From Mycobacteriales bacterium (GTDB lineage Bacteria > Actinomycetota > Actinomycetes > JAFAQI01 > DASSKL01), in NCBI GenBank assembly GCA_035690485.1, contig DASSKL010000010.1, positions 64,856 through 128,855 on the forward strand: a stretch of 64,000 nucleotides of DNA. Reading direction: 5' to 3'. The position numbers were made by a program, and so were the translations under genes. The notes below the pieces were generated by a model. The model ran no database searches and had not been told where the DNA came from. It saw nothing but the letters and a program-made list of their open reading frames with translations. The stretch's first letter is position 1; every line of letters starts with the position of its first letter. Positions 8,672 to 15,529 of the stretch are shown one piece after another.

Positions 8672-8677
8672 ACGCTA
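8672..8677 (-). promoter_or_regulatory. -10 box (TAGCGT) for the CoA-transferase, leaderless
   Basis: On the minus strand TAGCGT is followed by 8 nt and then the GTG start at 8663, the spacing expected for transcription starting at the start codon. Confidence 0.5.
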
Positions 8678-8734
8678 CCGGCCGCTGCTACGGTCCGGCG
8701 TACCTCTCTCCTCGCGGACGTCGTAGGGGGTCCG

Positions 8735-10228
8735 ATGGCGGCCGCCCGGCCCAACATCCTGCTGGTCGTGTCCGACCAGGAGCGCCAGCGCAGCTGGCTG
8801 CCCGCCGGCGTGCGGCTGCCGTGGCGCGAGCGGCTGATGGCCGAAGGGCTCGAGTTCACGAACTACTGGACACACTCCTCGCCCTGCTCGCCGTCACGGG
8901 CGACCATGATGACCGGCCGCTACCTCCCGGGTCATCGCGTCGTCGACAACGTGATCTTCCCCTGGCACACGGAGCTCGACAGCGGCATCCCGACCATGGG
9001 CCGGTTGCTCGCGGAGCACGCCGGCTACCGGTCGTCGTACATCGGCAAGTGGCACCTGTCCTACGGGCCGAAACCCGACATGGTCGCCTACGGCTACGGC
9101 GACTGGGAGGGCAACGACCAGCACTTCATGGGCTGGGCCGGCACCGGCGTGCACTTCGACCCGCTGATCGCGGACAGCGCCGCGACCTGGCTGCGCGCCA
9201 ACGCGAACGCGTCGCAGCCGTGGTTCCTGACCGTTGCTCTGGTCAACCCGCACGACGTCATGTGGTTCCCGATCGACCAGCCGGACTGGCAGGCGTCGCA
9301 CGCAGCCGAGACGGCCGCGGCGCGGGACTTCCTGGCCGCGGCGCAGTGGAAGGACGGCGAGCCGATCCCGCCGTTCACGCTCGACTACGACGAGGTCGTG
9401 GAGGAGCTGCCGGCCAACTTCGACGACGACCTGCACACCAAGCCCGCGGCGCACCGGGCCTGGCGCCACGACCAGCAGCACGGCGTCTGGGGCTACATCG
9501 ACCCGAAGGACAAGCGGGCCTGGCTGCGCCAGCTGGACTACTACGTGAAGCTGCACCAGCTCGCCGACGAGAGCCTGGGCACCGTGCTCGGCGCGCTGGT
9601 CGACGCGGGTCGCTGGGACGACACGATCGTGGTGTTCACCTCCGACCACGGCGACATGTGCGGCGGTCACGGGCTGCGGTCCAAGGGGCCGTTCGTCTAC
9701 GACGAGATCATGCGGGTGCCGTGCTACGTCCGCGCGCCGGGCATAACGACCCCGGGCGCAGCCACGCCCGCGCTGGCGAGCCACGTCGACCTCGCCCCGA
9801 CGATCTGCGGGCTCGCCGGACTCGACCCCGCCGCGGTGCCGGGTCTGCACGGCGTCGACCTGCGGCCCGTGCTGGCCGACCCGGCCGGCGCCGTGCGCGA
9901 CCACGTGCTCTTCGCGATGGACTCGGCGCACACCAGCCACATCCGCCAGACGAGGTACGCCGTGCGCGGCTACTTCGACGGCCGGATGAAGTACGCCCGC
10001 TACTACGGCGTGGGTGGCGGACTGCCCAACGACGACTTCAGCCGCAAGCCGTCCGCGAAGCTGTTCGACGTCGACGCCTCCTTCGACGACTGCGACCACG
10101 AGCTCTACGACCTGGCCGGGGACCCGGGCGAGCTGGTCAACCTCGCGATGGACCGCAGCCGGCGGGCCGAGGTGCGCGAGTGCTTCGCCGCACTGCGCGC
10201 GCTCGAGCGGGTCGAGCTGGAGGCCTGA
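8735..10228 (+). CDS. Sulfatase (formylglycine-dependent, alkaline phosphatase superfamily)
   Basis: This 497-residue type I sulfatase begins PNILLVVSDQE (metal-binding Asp). The CSPSR sequence at residues 51-55 fits CxPxR, where Cys51 would be converted to formylglycine by a sulfatase-modifying enzyme. A second metal site is visible as FTSDHGDMCGGHG (about 307-320), and GKWHLSYG lies near 109. There is no signal peptide, so it should act in the cytoplasm on sulfate esters such as choline sulfate or aryl sulfates. The ATG at 8735 has AGGGGG upstream. The formylglycine-generating enzyme is not in the window. It converges with the substrate-binding lipoprotein gene. Confidence 0.9.
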   Translation: MAAARPNILLVVSDQERQRSWLPAGVRLPWRERLMAEGLEFTNYWTHSSPCSPSRATMMTGRYLPGHRVVDNVIFPWHTELDSGIPTMGRLLAEHAGYRSSYIGKWHLSYGPKPDMVAYGYGDWEGNDQHFMGWAGTGVHFDPLIADSAATWLRANANASQPWFLTVALVNPHDVMWFPIDQPDWQASHAAETAAARDFLAAAQWKDGEPIPPFTLDYDEVVEELPANFDDDLHTKPAAHRAWRHDQQHGVWGYIDPKDKRAWLRQLDYYVKLHQLADESLGTVLGALVDAGRWDDTIVVFTSDHGDMCGGHGLRSKGPFVYDEIMRVPCYVRAPGITTPGAATPALASHVDLAPTICGLAGLDPAAVPGLHGVDLRPVLADPAGAVRDHVLFAMDSAHTSHIRQTRYAVRGYFDGRMKYARYYGVGGGLPNDDFSRKPSAKLFDVDASFDDCDHELYDLAGDPGELVNLAMDRSRRAEVRECFAALRALERVELEA

Positions 10229-10243
10229 GCCAGGTTCGACCGG

Positions 10244-11710
10244 CTACTGCACCTTGATGACCGGACGGCAGTCGAAGGTGGCGTCGGTCGGTTGCAGCTT
10301 GTGCCAGGTGCCGCCGCGCAGCTGGATGAAGTGCAGGCACTCGGCGCTGACCCGGCGGCCCACGTGCTGCGGCCCGTGCAGCCCGTTGCCGGTCCAGTTG
10401 TCGACCTGGGCCAGTGCGGCCAGCATCTTGGCCCTGGTGAGGTCGGGGCCGATCTTCTCCGCGGTCTGCGCGAACAGCCGCATGGCCGACCAGGCGTAGA
10501 CACCGAAGTAGGACGGCTGCGCATCGCTGCCCGCGACACGGTGCAGCCACGTGATGTAGGTCTGCATCTCGGGGTTGGTCGACGCGTCCTCGAACATCTG
10601 CGAATCCAGATAGACGACCGTGCCGTCGACCGCGCTGCCGCCGGACTGGACGTAGTCGGAGCTGTAGCCGGTCGGGTCGAGCAGGAACATGTCCGGCTTG
10701 AACCCCTGCTGCTGCATCGCCTGCGCGAGCCGGACCGCCTCCTGGTAGGCGCCCAGCCACTGCACGAAACGCACGCCGTTCTGCTTCATCTTCTGCACGA
10801 AGGGCGCGTAGTTGAACGTCGAGATGTCGACCGGCTGGGTGTAGACGAACTTCCAGCCGTGTCCGTAGGCCTCGTAGGCCTTGACGTCCGCGACCGCGTT
10901 GACGGCGGCGGCGCCGGCGTTGATGTAGAGGAACGCCGCCTTTCCGACAGCCTGCGGGTACTTCTCGGCGATCCAGCCCGGGACGGTCGAGGAGACCTGA
11001 CCGACCTGCGTCGCGTTGGCCGCGTAGGTCACGCGCGTGTGCTGGTGCTCCTGCGTCACCGCAGCGGCCGAGACGTCGACGATGCCGCACTGGTCCTCGA
11101 CCTGCGCGCCACCGTTGTCGAACGCCGACATCGACCCCACCGAGGCGAACGCCGACTTGCAGGCCGTCAGCATCTGCTCGCGGTAGCCGTTGGCATCGGT
11201 GCGCGAGTCGAGCGTCTCCACTTTGATCTGGCGGCCGCAGATGCCGCCATGGGTGGCGTTCCAGTACGCCGAGAAGGCCAGCGCCGACTGCTGCGCCGAC
11301 TGGAACAGGCCCGGCACCGGGCCGGTCACGTCGGCGATGTTCGCCAGCGTGATGCTCGTGGGCGTCACCCCGACGTCGGTCGCCTTGGTAGCCCGGCAGC
11401 TGCTCGCGGCCTGCACAGCCCTGGTCGTCTGCTGAGCCGACCCGTTGGTCGCGGTCGAGCCCGGCGAACCGTTGCCGGTGCTGGCCCCCGAGACGCCGTT
11501 GCCGCCGGCGGGGCCCGCCCGAGTGCCACCCCGGGCCGAGGTCGAGCCGCCGGAGTCGCCGGTGCTGCCGGCCGCGCCGTTGGCCTGGGCGTTGCCCTGC
11601 AACTGCCCGATCGCGAGCTGCTGCTGCTCGGCCGTCAGGCGGGAGCCGCAGGCGGCGAGCGGCAGGCAAGCAGCGACGACCAGGACGGCCGCGCGGCGGC
11701 GTGGATGCAC
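10244..11710 (-). CDS. ABC-type substrate-binding lipoprotein (branched-chain amino acid/amide type)
   Basis: This protein of about 488 residues has a short basic N-terminus, a hydrophobic core and a lipobox LPLAAC, so it is exported and anchored to the membrane by a lipid on Cys. A low-complexity linker rich in Gly, Ser, Ala and Thr follows (about residues 45-95), then a two-lobed Peripla_BP_6 fold (VGVTPTSITLANIADVTGP and onward). Relatives bind branched-chain amino acids, amides or aromatic acids for ABC importers. No permease or ATPase genes adjoin, so it is an orphan receptor here. The start at GTG 11710 gives a normal-length signal peptide; a GTG at 11779 is also in frame. Confidence 0.8.
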   Translation of the reverse strand: MHPRRRAAVLVVAACLPLAACGSRLTAEQQQLAIGQLQGNAQANGAAGSTGDSGGSTSARGGTRAGPAGGNGVSGASTGNGSPGSTATNGSAQQTTRAVQAASSCRATKATDVGVTPTSITLANIADVTGPVPGLFQSAQQSALAFSAYWNATHGGICGRQIKVETLDSRTDANGYREQMLTACKSAFASVGSMSAFDNGGAQVEDQCGIVDVSAAAVTQEHQHTRVTYAANATQVGQVSSTVPGWIAEKYPQAVGKAAFLYINAGAAAVNAVADVKAYEAYGHGWKFVYTQPVDISTFNYAPFVQKMKQNGVRFVQWLGAYQEAVRLAQAMQQQGFKPDMFLLDPTGYSSDYVQSGGSAVDGTVVYLDSQMFEDASTNPEMQTYITWLHRVAGSDAQPSYFGVYAWSAMRLFAQTAEKIGPDLTRAKMLAALAQVDNWTGNGLHGPQHVGRRVSAECLHFIQLRGGTWHKLQPTDATFDCRPVIKVQ

Positions 11711-11828
11711 GCGGAGATCGTCCGCGTGCGCTGCGGCGCCCGCAAGGCAGGTCACCACCGGCCGCCGAGAGGCCCGCACGGGTCATTCCGCCAGCACGTG
11801 GGTCTGGTCTCCGCTCGTCAGTGCGGTC

Positions 11829-11834
11829 TAGCAT
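11829..11834 (+). promoter_or_regulatory. -10 box (TAGCAT) of the selenoprotein candidate, leaderless
   Basis: TAGCAT is followed by 7 nt and the GTG at 11842, matching the leaderless promoter pattern repeated across this window. No clear -35 was seen. Confidence 0.45.
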
Positions 11835-11841
11835 CCGGCGC

Positions 11842-12369
11842 GTGGACGTCCAGGCGCTCGCTGCGCTCGACCTGCCCGACCGGACCGGCACCGCGCACCG
11901 CCTCGGCGACCTGTGGCGCGACCACCCGGAGATCGTGGTCTTCCTCCGCCACTTCGGTTGAATCCACTGCCGCGAGCACGCCGCGCAGTTGCGCGACACC
12001 TACGACGAGATCCGCAGCACCGGCGCCGACGTCGTCGCGATCGGGACCGGAGACGCGAGGTACGCCGCGAGCTTCGTCGACCAGGAACGCATCCCATTCC
12101 TCGTGCTGGTCGACGACGACGCCTCCGCCGCGCGAGCGGCCTCGGTGCGCGACTCCAGCCTGCTGCGGCTCGTCTCCCCGATGACGTGGCCGGCCGGCAT
12201 GCGTGCCTTCCGGTCCGGCGTACGGCAGCACCGGTCCGGCAAGCGGCCGACCCAGCTGGGCGCGACGTTCGTCATCGCACCGGGTGACGACGTGCGCTAC
12301 TCGCACCTGGACGACGACGCCTCCGACCACGCCCCGCTCGACGACGTGATGGCCGTCCTGCGACAGTGA
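11842..12369 (+). CDS. Peroxiredoxin-like (AhpC/TSA_2) protein with in-frame TGA at codon 40, probable selenoprotein
   Basis: The frame starts at GTG 11842, meets TGA at 11959-11961 and continues without another stop to 12369, giving 175 residues if TGA is read as selenocysteine. Around it the product reads FLRHFG-U-IHCREHAAQL. The thioredoxin-fold AhpC/TSA_2 (SelL-related, PRXL2-like) family has FLRHFGCxxCRE here, so U replaces the first cysteine of the CxxC redox pair and Cys43 is its partner. Codon use after the TGA is as GC3-rich as before it, and the rest (VVAIGTGD, FLVLVDDD, QLGATFVIAPG) is intact, so decay is unlikely. A SECIS-like hairpin follows. The role would be thiol or peroxide reduction in the cytoplasm. 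Alternatives are a nonsense mutation or a sequencing error. Selenocysteine genes are not in view. Confidence 0.75.
11959..11961 (+). other. In-frame TGA, proposed selenocysteine codon (Sec40)
   Basis: The codon lies between GGT (Gly39) and ATC (Ile41) in a UxxC arrangement with Cys43. It falls exactly at the conserved first cysteine of the family motif, where chance nonsense mutations are not expected to concentrate. Confidence 0.7.
11982..11995 (+). promoter_or_regulatory. Candidate bacterial SECIS hairpin
   Basis: Bases 11982-11986 (CGCGC) pair perfectly with 11991-11995 (GCGCG) around a four-base loop AGTT. The loop begins 25 nt after the TGA and has G at its second position followed by T. 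In known bacterial SECIS elements a short stem carries a small apical loop about 16-37 nt after the UGA with a G among the first two loop bases, which SelB reads. A second, bulged hairpin with an AGCA loop (11967-11988) is also possible but too close to the TGA. GC-rich DNA forms chance hairpins, so this supports the proposal but does not prove it. Confidence 0.5.
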
Positions 12370-12371
12370 AT

Positions 12372-12401
12372 GCATAGCCACGTTATATAGTGGCCTTATG
12401 C
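12372..12401 (+). promoter_or_regulatory. Palindromic operator over the marR promoter and start codon
   Basis: An imperfect inverted repeat, GCATAGCCAC (12372-12381) and GTGGCCTTATGC (12390-12401), encloses a TATAGT -10 box (12386-12391). The ATG at 12398 follows the -10 by 6 nt, so the right arm covers both the transcription start and the start codon. The layout suits autorepression by the MarR protein. The patch is far more A/T-rich than its surroundings. Confidence 0.55.
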
Positions 12402-12874
12402 AATCGAGCTCGGTCGACGCTCGCCTCGCCGCCGTCTTCGAACAGCTGGTGCGGATGACCCGCCGGCTGGCGACCACTGGTGAGCTCAGCCTGCCTGCCG
12501 CATCCGTCCTCGCCCGGCTGGCCCGGGAAGGGCCGCAACGGCTGACCGAGCTCGCCGGGCACGAGGGTGTCTCGCAACCCGGGATGACCCAGCTCGTCAG
12601 CCGCCTCGAACGCGACGGTTACGCGCTGCGCACGCCGTCTCGAGACGACGGGCGCGTCGTCATGGTCGAGGTCACCGCCATCGGGCGCGCGGTCGTCGCG
12701 CAACGCCGCGAGGAACGCGCCTCCGCGCTGCGCGAGATGCTCGGCCGGCTCGAGCCCGCGGACCGCCGCGCCATTCGTGCCGCGCTGCCGGCCCTGAACC
12801 GGCTCGTCTCGCTGTCCCCCATCACATCGACGGAATCTCCGGCGCGGGCCGGGGCTCGTGGAGATATCGCATGA
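12398..12874 (+). CDS. MarR-family transcriptional regulator
   Basis: This 158-residue winged-helix protein has the helix-turn-helix region at about 45-75 (RLTELAGHEGVSQPGMTQLV) and the wing DGYALRTPSRDDGRVVMVEVT at about 80-100; both are close to the MarR consensus, including the conserved Asp-Gly-Arg. MarR dimers usually repress neighbouring efflux genes and release DNA on ligand binding. The leaderless ATG sits inside its own probable operator. The stop overlaps the ATG of the downstream MFS gene (ATGA), so the two form an operon, but that pump is broken. Confidence 0.9.
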   Translation: MQSSSVDARLAAVFEQLVRMTRRLATTGELSLPAASVLARLAREGPQRLTELAGHEGVSQPGMTQLVSRLERDGYALRTPSRDDGRVVMVEVTAIGRAVVAQRREERASALREMLGRLEPADRRAIRAALPALNRLVSLSPITSTESPARAGARGDIA

Positions 12875-13564
12875 CCGTCCCCCGCACCAACCCGTTCCGG
12901 CAGCCGCGCGCCGTGTGGGCAGTGGCCTTCGCCTGCGTCATCTCGTTCATGGGCATCGGACTGGTCGATCCGATCCTGCCCGCCCTCGCGCACAGCCTGC
13001 GCGCACGCGCCCTACCCGATGCATCTGGACGCGCGCCACCTCGGCCTCGTCTTCACCGGCTGGGGCCTGCTGGTCGCACTGTTCAGCGTGTTCGTCGCGC
13101 CACGACTGCAGGCCAGGTGGGGCACTGCGCGCGTGCTCTACGCCAACCTGTTGCTGCTCGGTGGCGTGATGGCCGCAATCGCTGCAGGCGTCAACACGCC
13201 GGACGTCGTCATCGGCGCAGTCGTTGCCAGCGGGGCGTTCATCGGCATCAACAACACGCTGACGACGCAGGCGGTGATGCTGGTCTCGCCCGTGGACCGG
13301 CCGGTCGCGTCGTCGGCGTACGGCTTCGTGCGGTTCATCGGCGGTGGTCTGGCGCCCTACGTCGCCGGCAAGATTGCGGACGCCTCCTCGCTCAGCGTGC
13401 CCTTCTACGTCGGCGCCGCGACCTTCGTGCTGGCCATCTTCGTCCTCGCCACCGGGCACCGCCTGCTGGCCGCGGCGGAGTCGGGCCAGGTCGACGTCGT
13501 CCCCGTGACGAAACCAACCCAGGAGGACGCCGTGGCCGTCGCCGAAGCGCTCGAGATCGGCTGA
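12871..13564 (+). pseudogene. MFS efflux transporter, internally deleted and frameshifted
   Basis: The first frame (ATG 12871) encodes a normal MFS start with TM1 (AVWAVAFACVISFMGIGLVDP, about residues 14-34) and then turns into nonsense near 13005. A second frame begins about 13010-13019 and encodes only the C-terminal half of an MFS protein (LGLVFTGWGLLVALFSVF, then PVASSAYGFVRFIGGGLAPY), ending at 13564. TM2 to TM6, about 180-190 residues, are missing and the two pieces are out of frame. An internal deletion that shifted the frame explains this best. Homologues of about 400 residues follow MarR regulators and export drugs. The C-terminal piece alone is unlikely to transport. An assembly error is a lesser possibility. 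Confidence 0.75.
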
Positions 13565-13804
13565 CCGGCCCGGCGGGGTGACGAGCACCCCTGGGTAGCA
13601 GCGCGGCGCGCTGGCTGCCGCGCGCCGACGCGCGGACAGTCCTTGCGGTCGCCAGCCCGCGTCCCTGGGTAACACCAAGACAGCGCTTCCTGCCAGGGCC
13701 GTCGGCGGGCGGTCCCGGCTAGGCTGGCACTTGAGAGAGGATGGGCCAGGGCTCGAGCGGCCGTACTCTCCCGACCCAAGGCCCAGCCGGAATCCTGATC
13801 GCCC

Positions 13805-13877
13805 GCCCTCGTAGCTCAGGGGATAGAGCAACGGTTTCCTAAACCGTGTGTCGGAGGTTCGAATCCTCTCGAGGGCA
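13805..13877 (+). tRNA. tRNA-Arg (anticodon CCT)
   Basis: The full cloverleaf can be drawn. The acceptor is GCCCTCG (13805-13811) with CGAGGGC (13870-13876) and discriminator A13877. The anticodon stem ACGGT/ACCGT (13831-13835 and 13843-13847) encloses loop TTCCTAA with anticodon CCT at 13838-13840. The T arm is GGAGG-TTCGAAT-CCTCT. CCA is not encoded. It reads AGG codons, which are rare in this genome. The flanks 13565-13804 and 13878-14090 hold no gene that I can support. Confidence 0.95.
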
Positions 13878-14090
13878 CCCGTGCCAACCCGATGATTCGG
13901 GCCGCTGAGGCGCCCGTGCCACTCCCCTGGCAGACGAGCGGCCGATCCGGATCTTCCTGCGTGGCGTCGGACCCACTGCGGCCGGAACAGACGACGTTCT
14001 CGGGCTCCTGGTTCTCCCGGTACGCCTGAAGCCACGTCACCGGGCGGCCTGCGTCTGGCACCGCCCCGAGTCGCGTGGCAGAGTCGGCTC

Positions 14091-14627
14091 ATGCTGCACG
14101 TCTACGGGTTCGAGCGCATCGGTGTCGCCGTCTCCGACCTCTACTTCGTCAACCCGGATCCGGAGCCGGGGCAGGAAGGCGCGGAGCACGGCGTACGCCT
14201 CGAGGTGCGGCTGCTGGAGAAGCAGCCGCTCGACGGCTCGATCTACGCCTCGAGGCCGATCCTCGTCGGCCGCCCGGTGTGGCGGGCGGACCTGCTCGAG
14301 TCGGTCGCCGGCAAACCCGGAAGCCACGACCGCACCCATCACCACCCGACGATGAGGGGCTGGGAGCCCGGCAAGCGGAAGTTCGAGCGAGGGCTGTCGG
14401 CCGACCCGCTGGGCTGGCTCGAGAGCCGGCTCAGCGACCTCGACACACTGCTCGACGAGGCCGAGATCTCGAGGGACGAGGCGCACCCGAGCGATGCCGC
14501 GCAGCTGAAGGCGGCCGCCCCGGAGATCGTGGCGACGGCCCGACGGCTGCTCGAGCGGGTGCGCGCGGGTGAGCTCGCGGTCGCGCCCGACGAGACACCC
14601 GAGAGCGCCCGGATGAGCTGGCTCTAG
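14091..14627 (+). CDS. Conserved hypothetical protein
   Basis: This soluble protein of 178 residues starts MLHVYGFERIGVAVSDLYFVNP and continues with beta-strand-like segments (GVRLEVRLLE, SIYASRPILVGRPVWRADLLE), a His-rich HDRTHHHP near residue 80 and a helical C-terminal half. It has no signal peptide or membrane helix. I do not recognise a named family, though the fully GC3-biased frame shows it is a real gene. The mention of whole-chain order in the first half suggests a small beta-rich sensor or binding fold, but that is a guess. It lies between tRNA-Arg and the convergent dioxygenase gene. Confidence 0.7.
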   Translation: MLHVYGFERIGVAVSDLYFVNPDPEPGQEGAEHGVRLEVRLLEKQPLDGSIYASRPILVGRPVWRADLLESVAGKPGSHDRTHHHPTMRGWEPGKRKFERGLSADPLGWLESRLSDLDTLLDEAEISRDEAHPSDAAQLKAAAPEIVATARRLLERVRAGELAVAPDETPESARMSWL

Positions 14628-14631
14628 ACCC

Positions 14632-15507
14632 TCAGATGTTCGACTCGTCAGGTGGCAGCCCGGCAGGCCCCTCCGGTGCACCGGCACCGGCACCGTCACT
14701 CACGGCGGGCGCCGACATGCCCAGGGTGTACGCCGTCATCGACAGCGACCCGTAGGCGTAGCCGTCCACCATCACCTCGACGTCGTCCGCGGCCGAGCCG
14801 GCCAAACCCGCCAGGTAGAGCAACGGGATGAAGTGGTCGGGCGTGGGCACCGCGTTGCGGTAGTCGCGATGCGCGTCCATCCGCGCGACGTCCGTGGGGT
14901 CGCTGAGCATCCGCTCCTTGGCGTCCTCGTCGAAGCGCTGTGCCCAGTCGTAGCCGCCGTCGGTGAGCTGCCAGTCCATCCCGCGCAGGTTGTGCACCAC
15001 GTTGCCGCTCGCGACGACCAGCACGCCTCGCCGGCGCAGCGGCGCGAGCTTCGCGCCGAGGTCGAGGTGGTAGCCGAGATCCTTGTCGGCGTTGATCGAC
15101 AGCTGCACGACGGGCACCGACGCGTCGGGAAAGGCGTGCACCAGCACTGACCAGGTGCCGTGGTCGATGCCCCAGCTGTCGAGGTCGGCGCCGACCCAGG
15201 TCGGCGTGACCGCATCGCTGATCTCCTCGGCCAGCTCGGGCAGCCCTGGCGCGGGGTAGTCGACCTCGAAGAGCTCCTGCGGGAAGCCGTAGAAGTCGTG
15301 GATCGTGCGCGGTCGCGGCATGGCGGTCACCGCGGTCGCGTTGATGTACCAGTGCGCGCTGACGACGAGCACGGCTCGGGGCCTGGGCACCGACCGGCCG
15401 AACTCCCGCCACGCGGACGTGTAGCGGTTGACCTCCAACGCGTTCATCGGGTTGCCGTGCCCGATGAACGCAGCGGGCATCGGGGCCGCCTGCTCGCCCA
15501 CGGTCAT
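14632..15507 (-). CDS. DODA-type extradiol ring-cleavage dioxygenase (YgiD-like)
   Basis: This 291-residue member of the class III extradiol dioxygenase LigB/YgiD group has the metal and active-site His residues in FIGHGNPMNAL (about residue 14), VVSAHWYI (about 48), DHGTWSVL (about 117) and SGNVVHNLRGM (about 165). Characterised relatives open the catechol ring of DOPA at the 4,5 position with zinc or iron; bacterial homologues often have unknown catechol substrates. The ATG at 15507 follows GGGAGGC. It lies 22 bp beyond the end of the Baeyer-Villiger-type monooxygenase gene on the same strand and probably ends the same transcript. Confidence 0.88.
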   Translation of the reverse strand: MTVGEQAAPMPAAFIGHGNPMNALEVNRYTSAWREFGRSVPRPRAVLVVSAHWYINATAVTAMPRPRTIHDFYGFPQELFEVDYPAPGLPELAEEISDAVTPTWVGADLDSWGIDHGTWSVLVHAFPDASVPVVQLSINADKDLGYHLDLGAKLAPLRRRGVLVVASGNVVHNLRGMDWQLTDGGYDWAQRFDEDAKERMLSDPTDVARMDAHRDYRNAVPTPDHFIPLLYLAGLAGSAADDVEVMVDGYAYGSLSMTAYTLGMSAPAVSDGAGAGAPEGPAGLPPDESNI

Positions 15508-15529
15508 CGGGCCTCCCGGGAGGGGCGCG

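Noticed and set aside
10244-11779. Longer form of the substrate-binding lipoprotein starting at GTG 11779
   Set aside because: It adds 23 residues before the signal peptide; the GTG at 11710 gives a normal n-region and lipobox position.
11989-12369. Separate protein starting at the internal ATG-like codon 11989
   Set aside because: It would lack the first strand and the redox motif of the thioredoxin fold. The same frame continues upstream through TGA to GTG 11842 with family homology, so one gene is the better reading.
13589-13674. Two near-identical 12-mers (CCCTGGGTAGCA and CCCTGGGTAACA) 74 bp apart before tRNA-Arg
   Set aside because: Too short and without a mobile element, integrase or further copies; it could be chance or leftovers of the decayed MFS region.
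13805-13877. tRNA-Arg(CCT) as a possible integration site
   Set aside because: No integrase and no repeated tRNA 3' end were found on either side.
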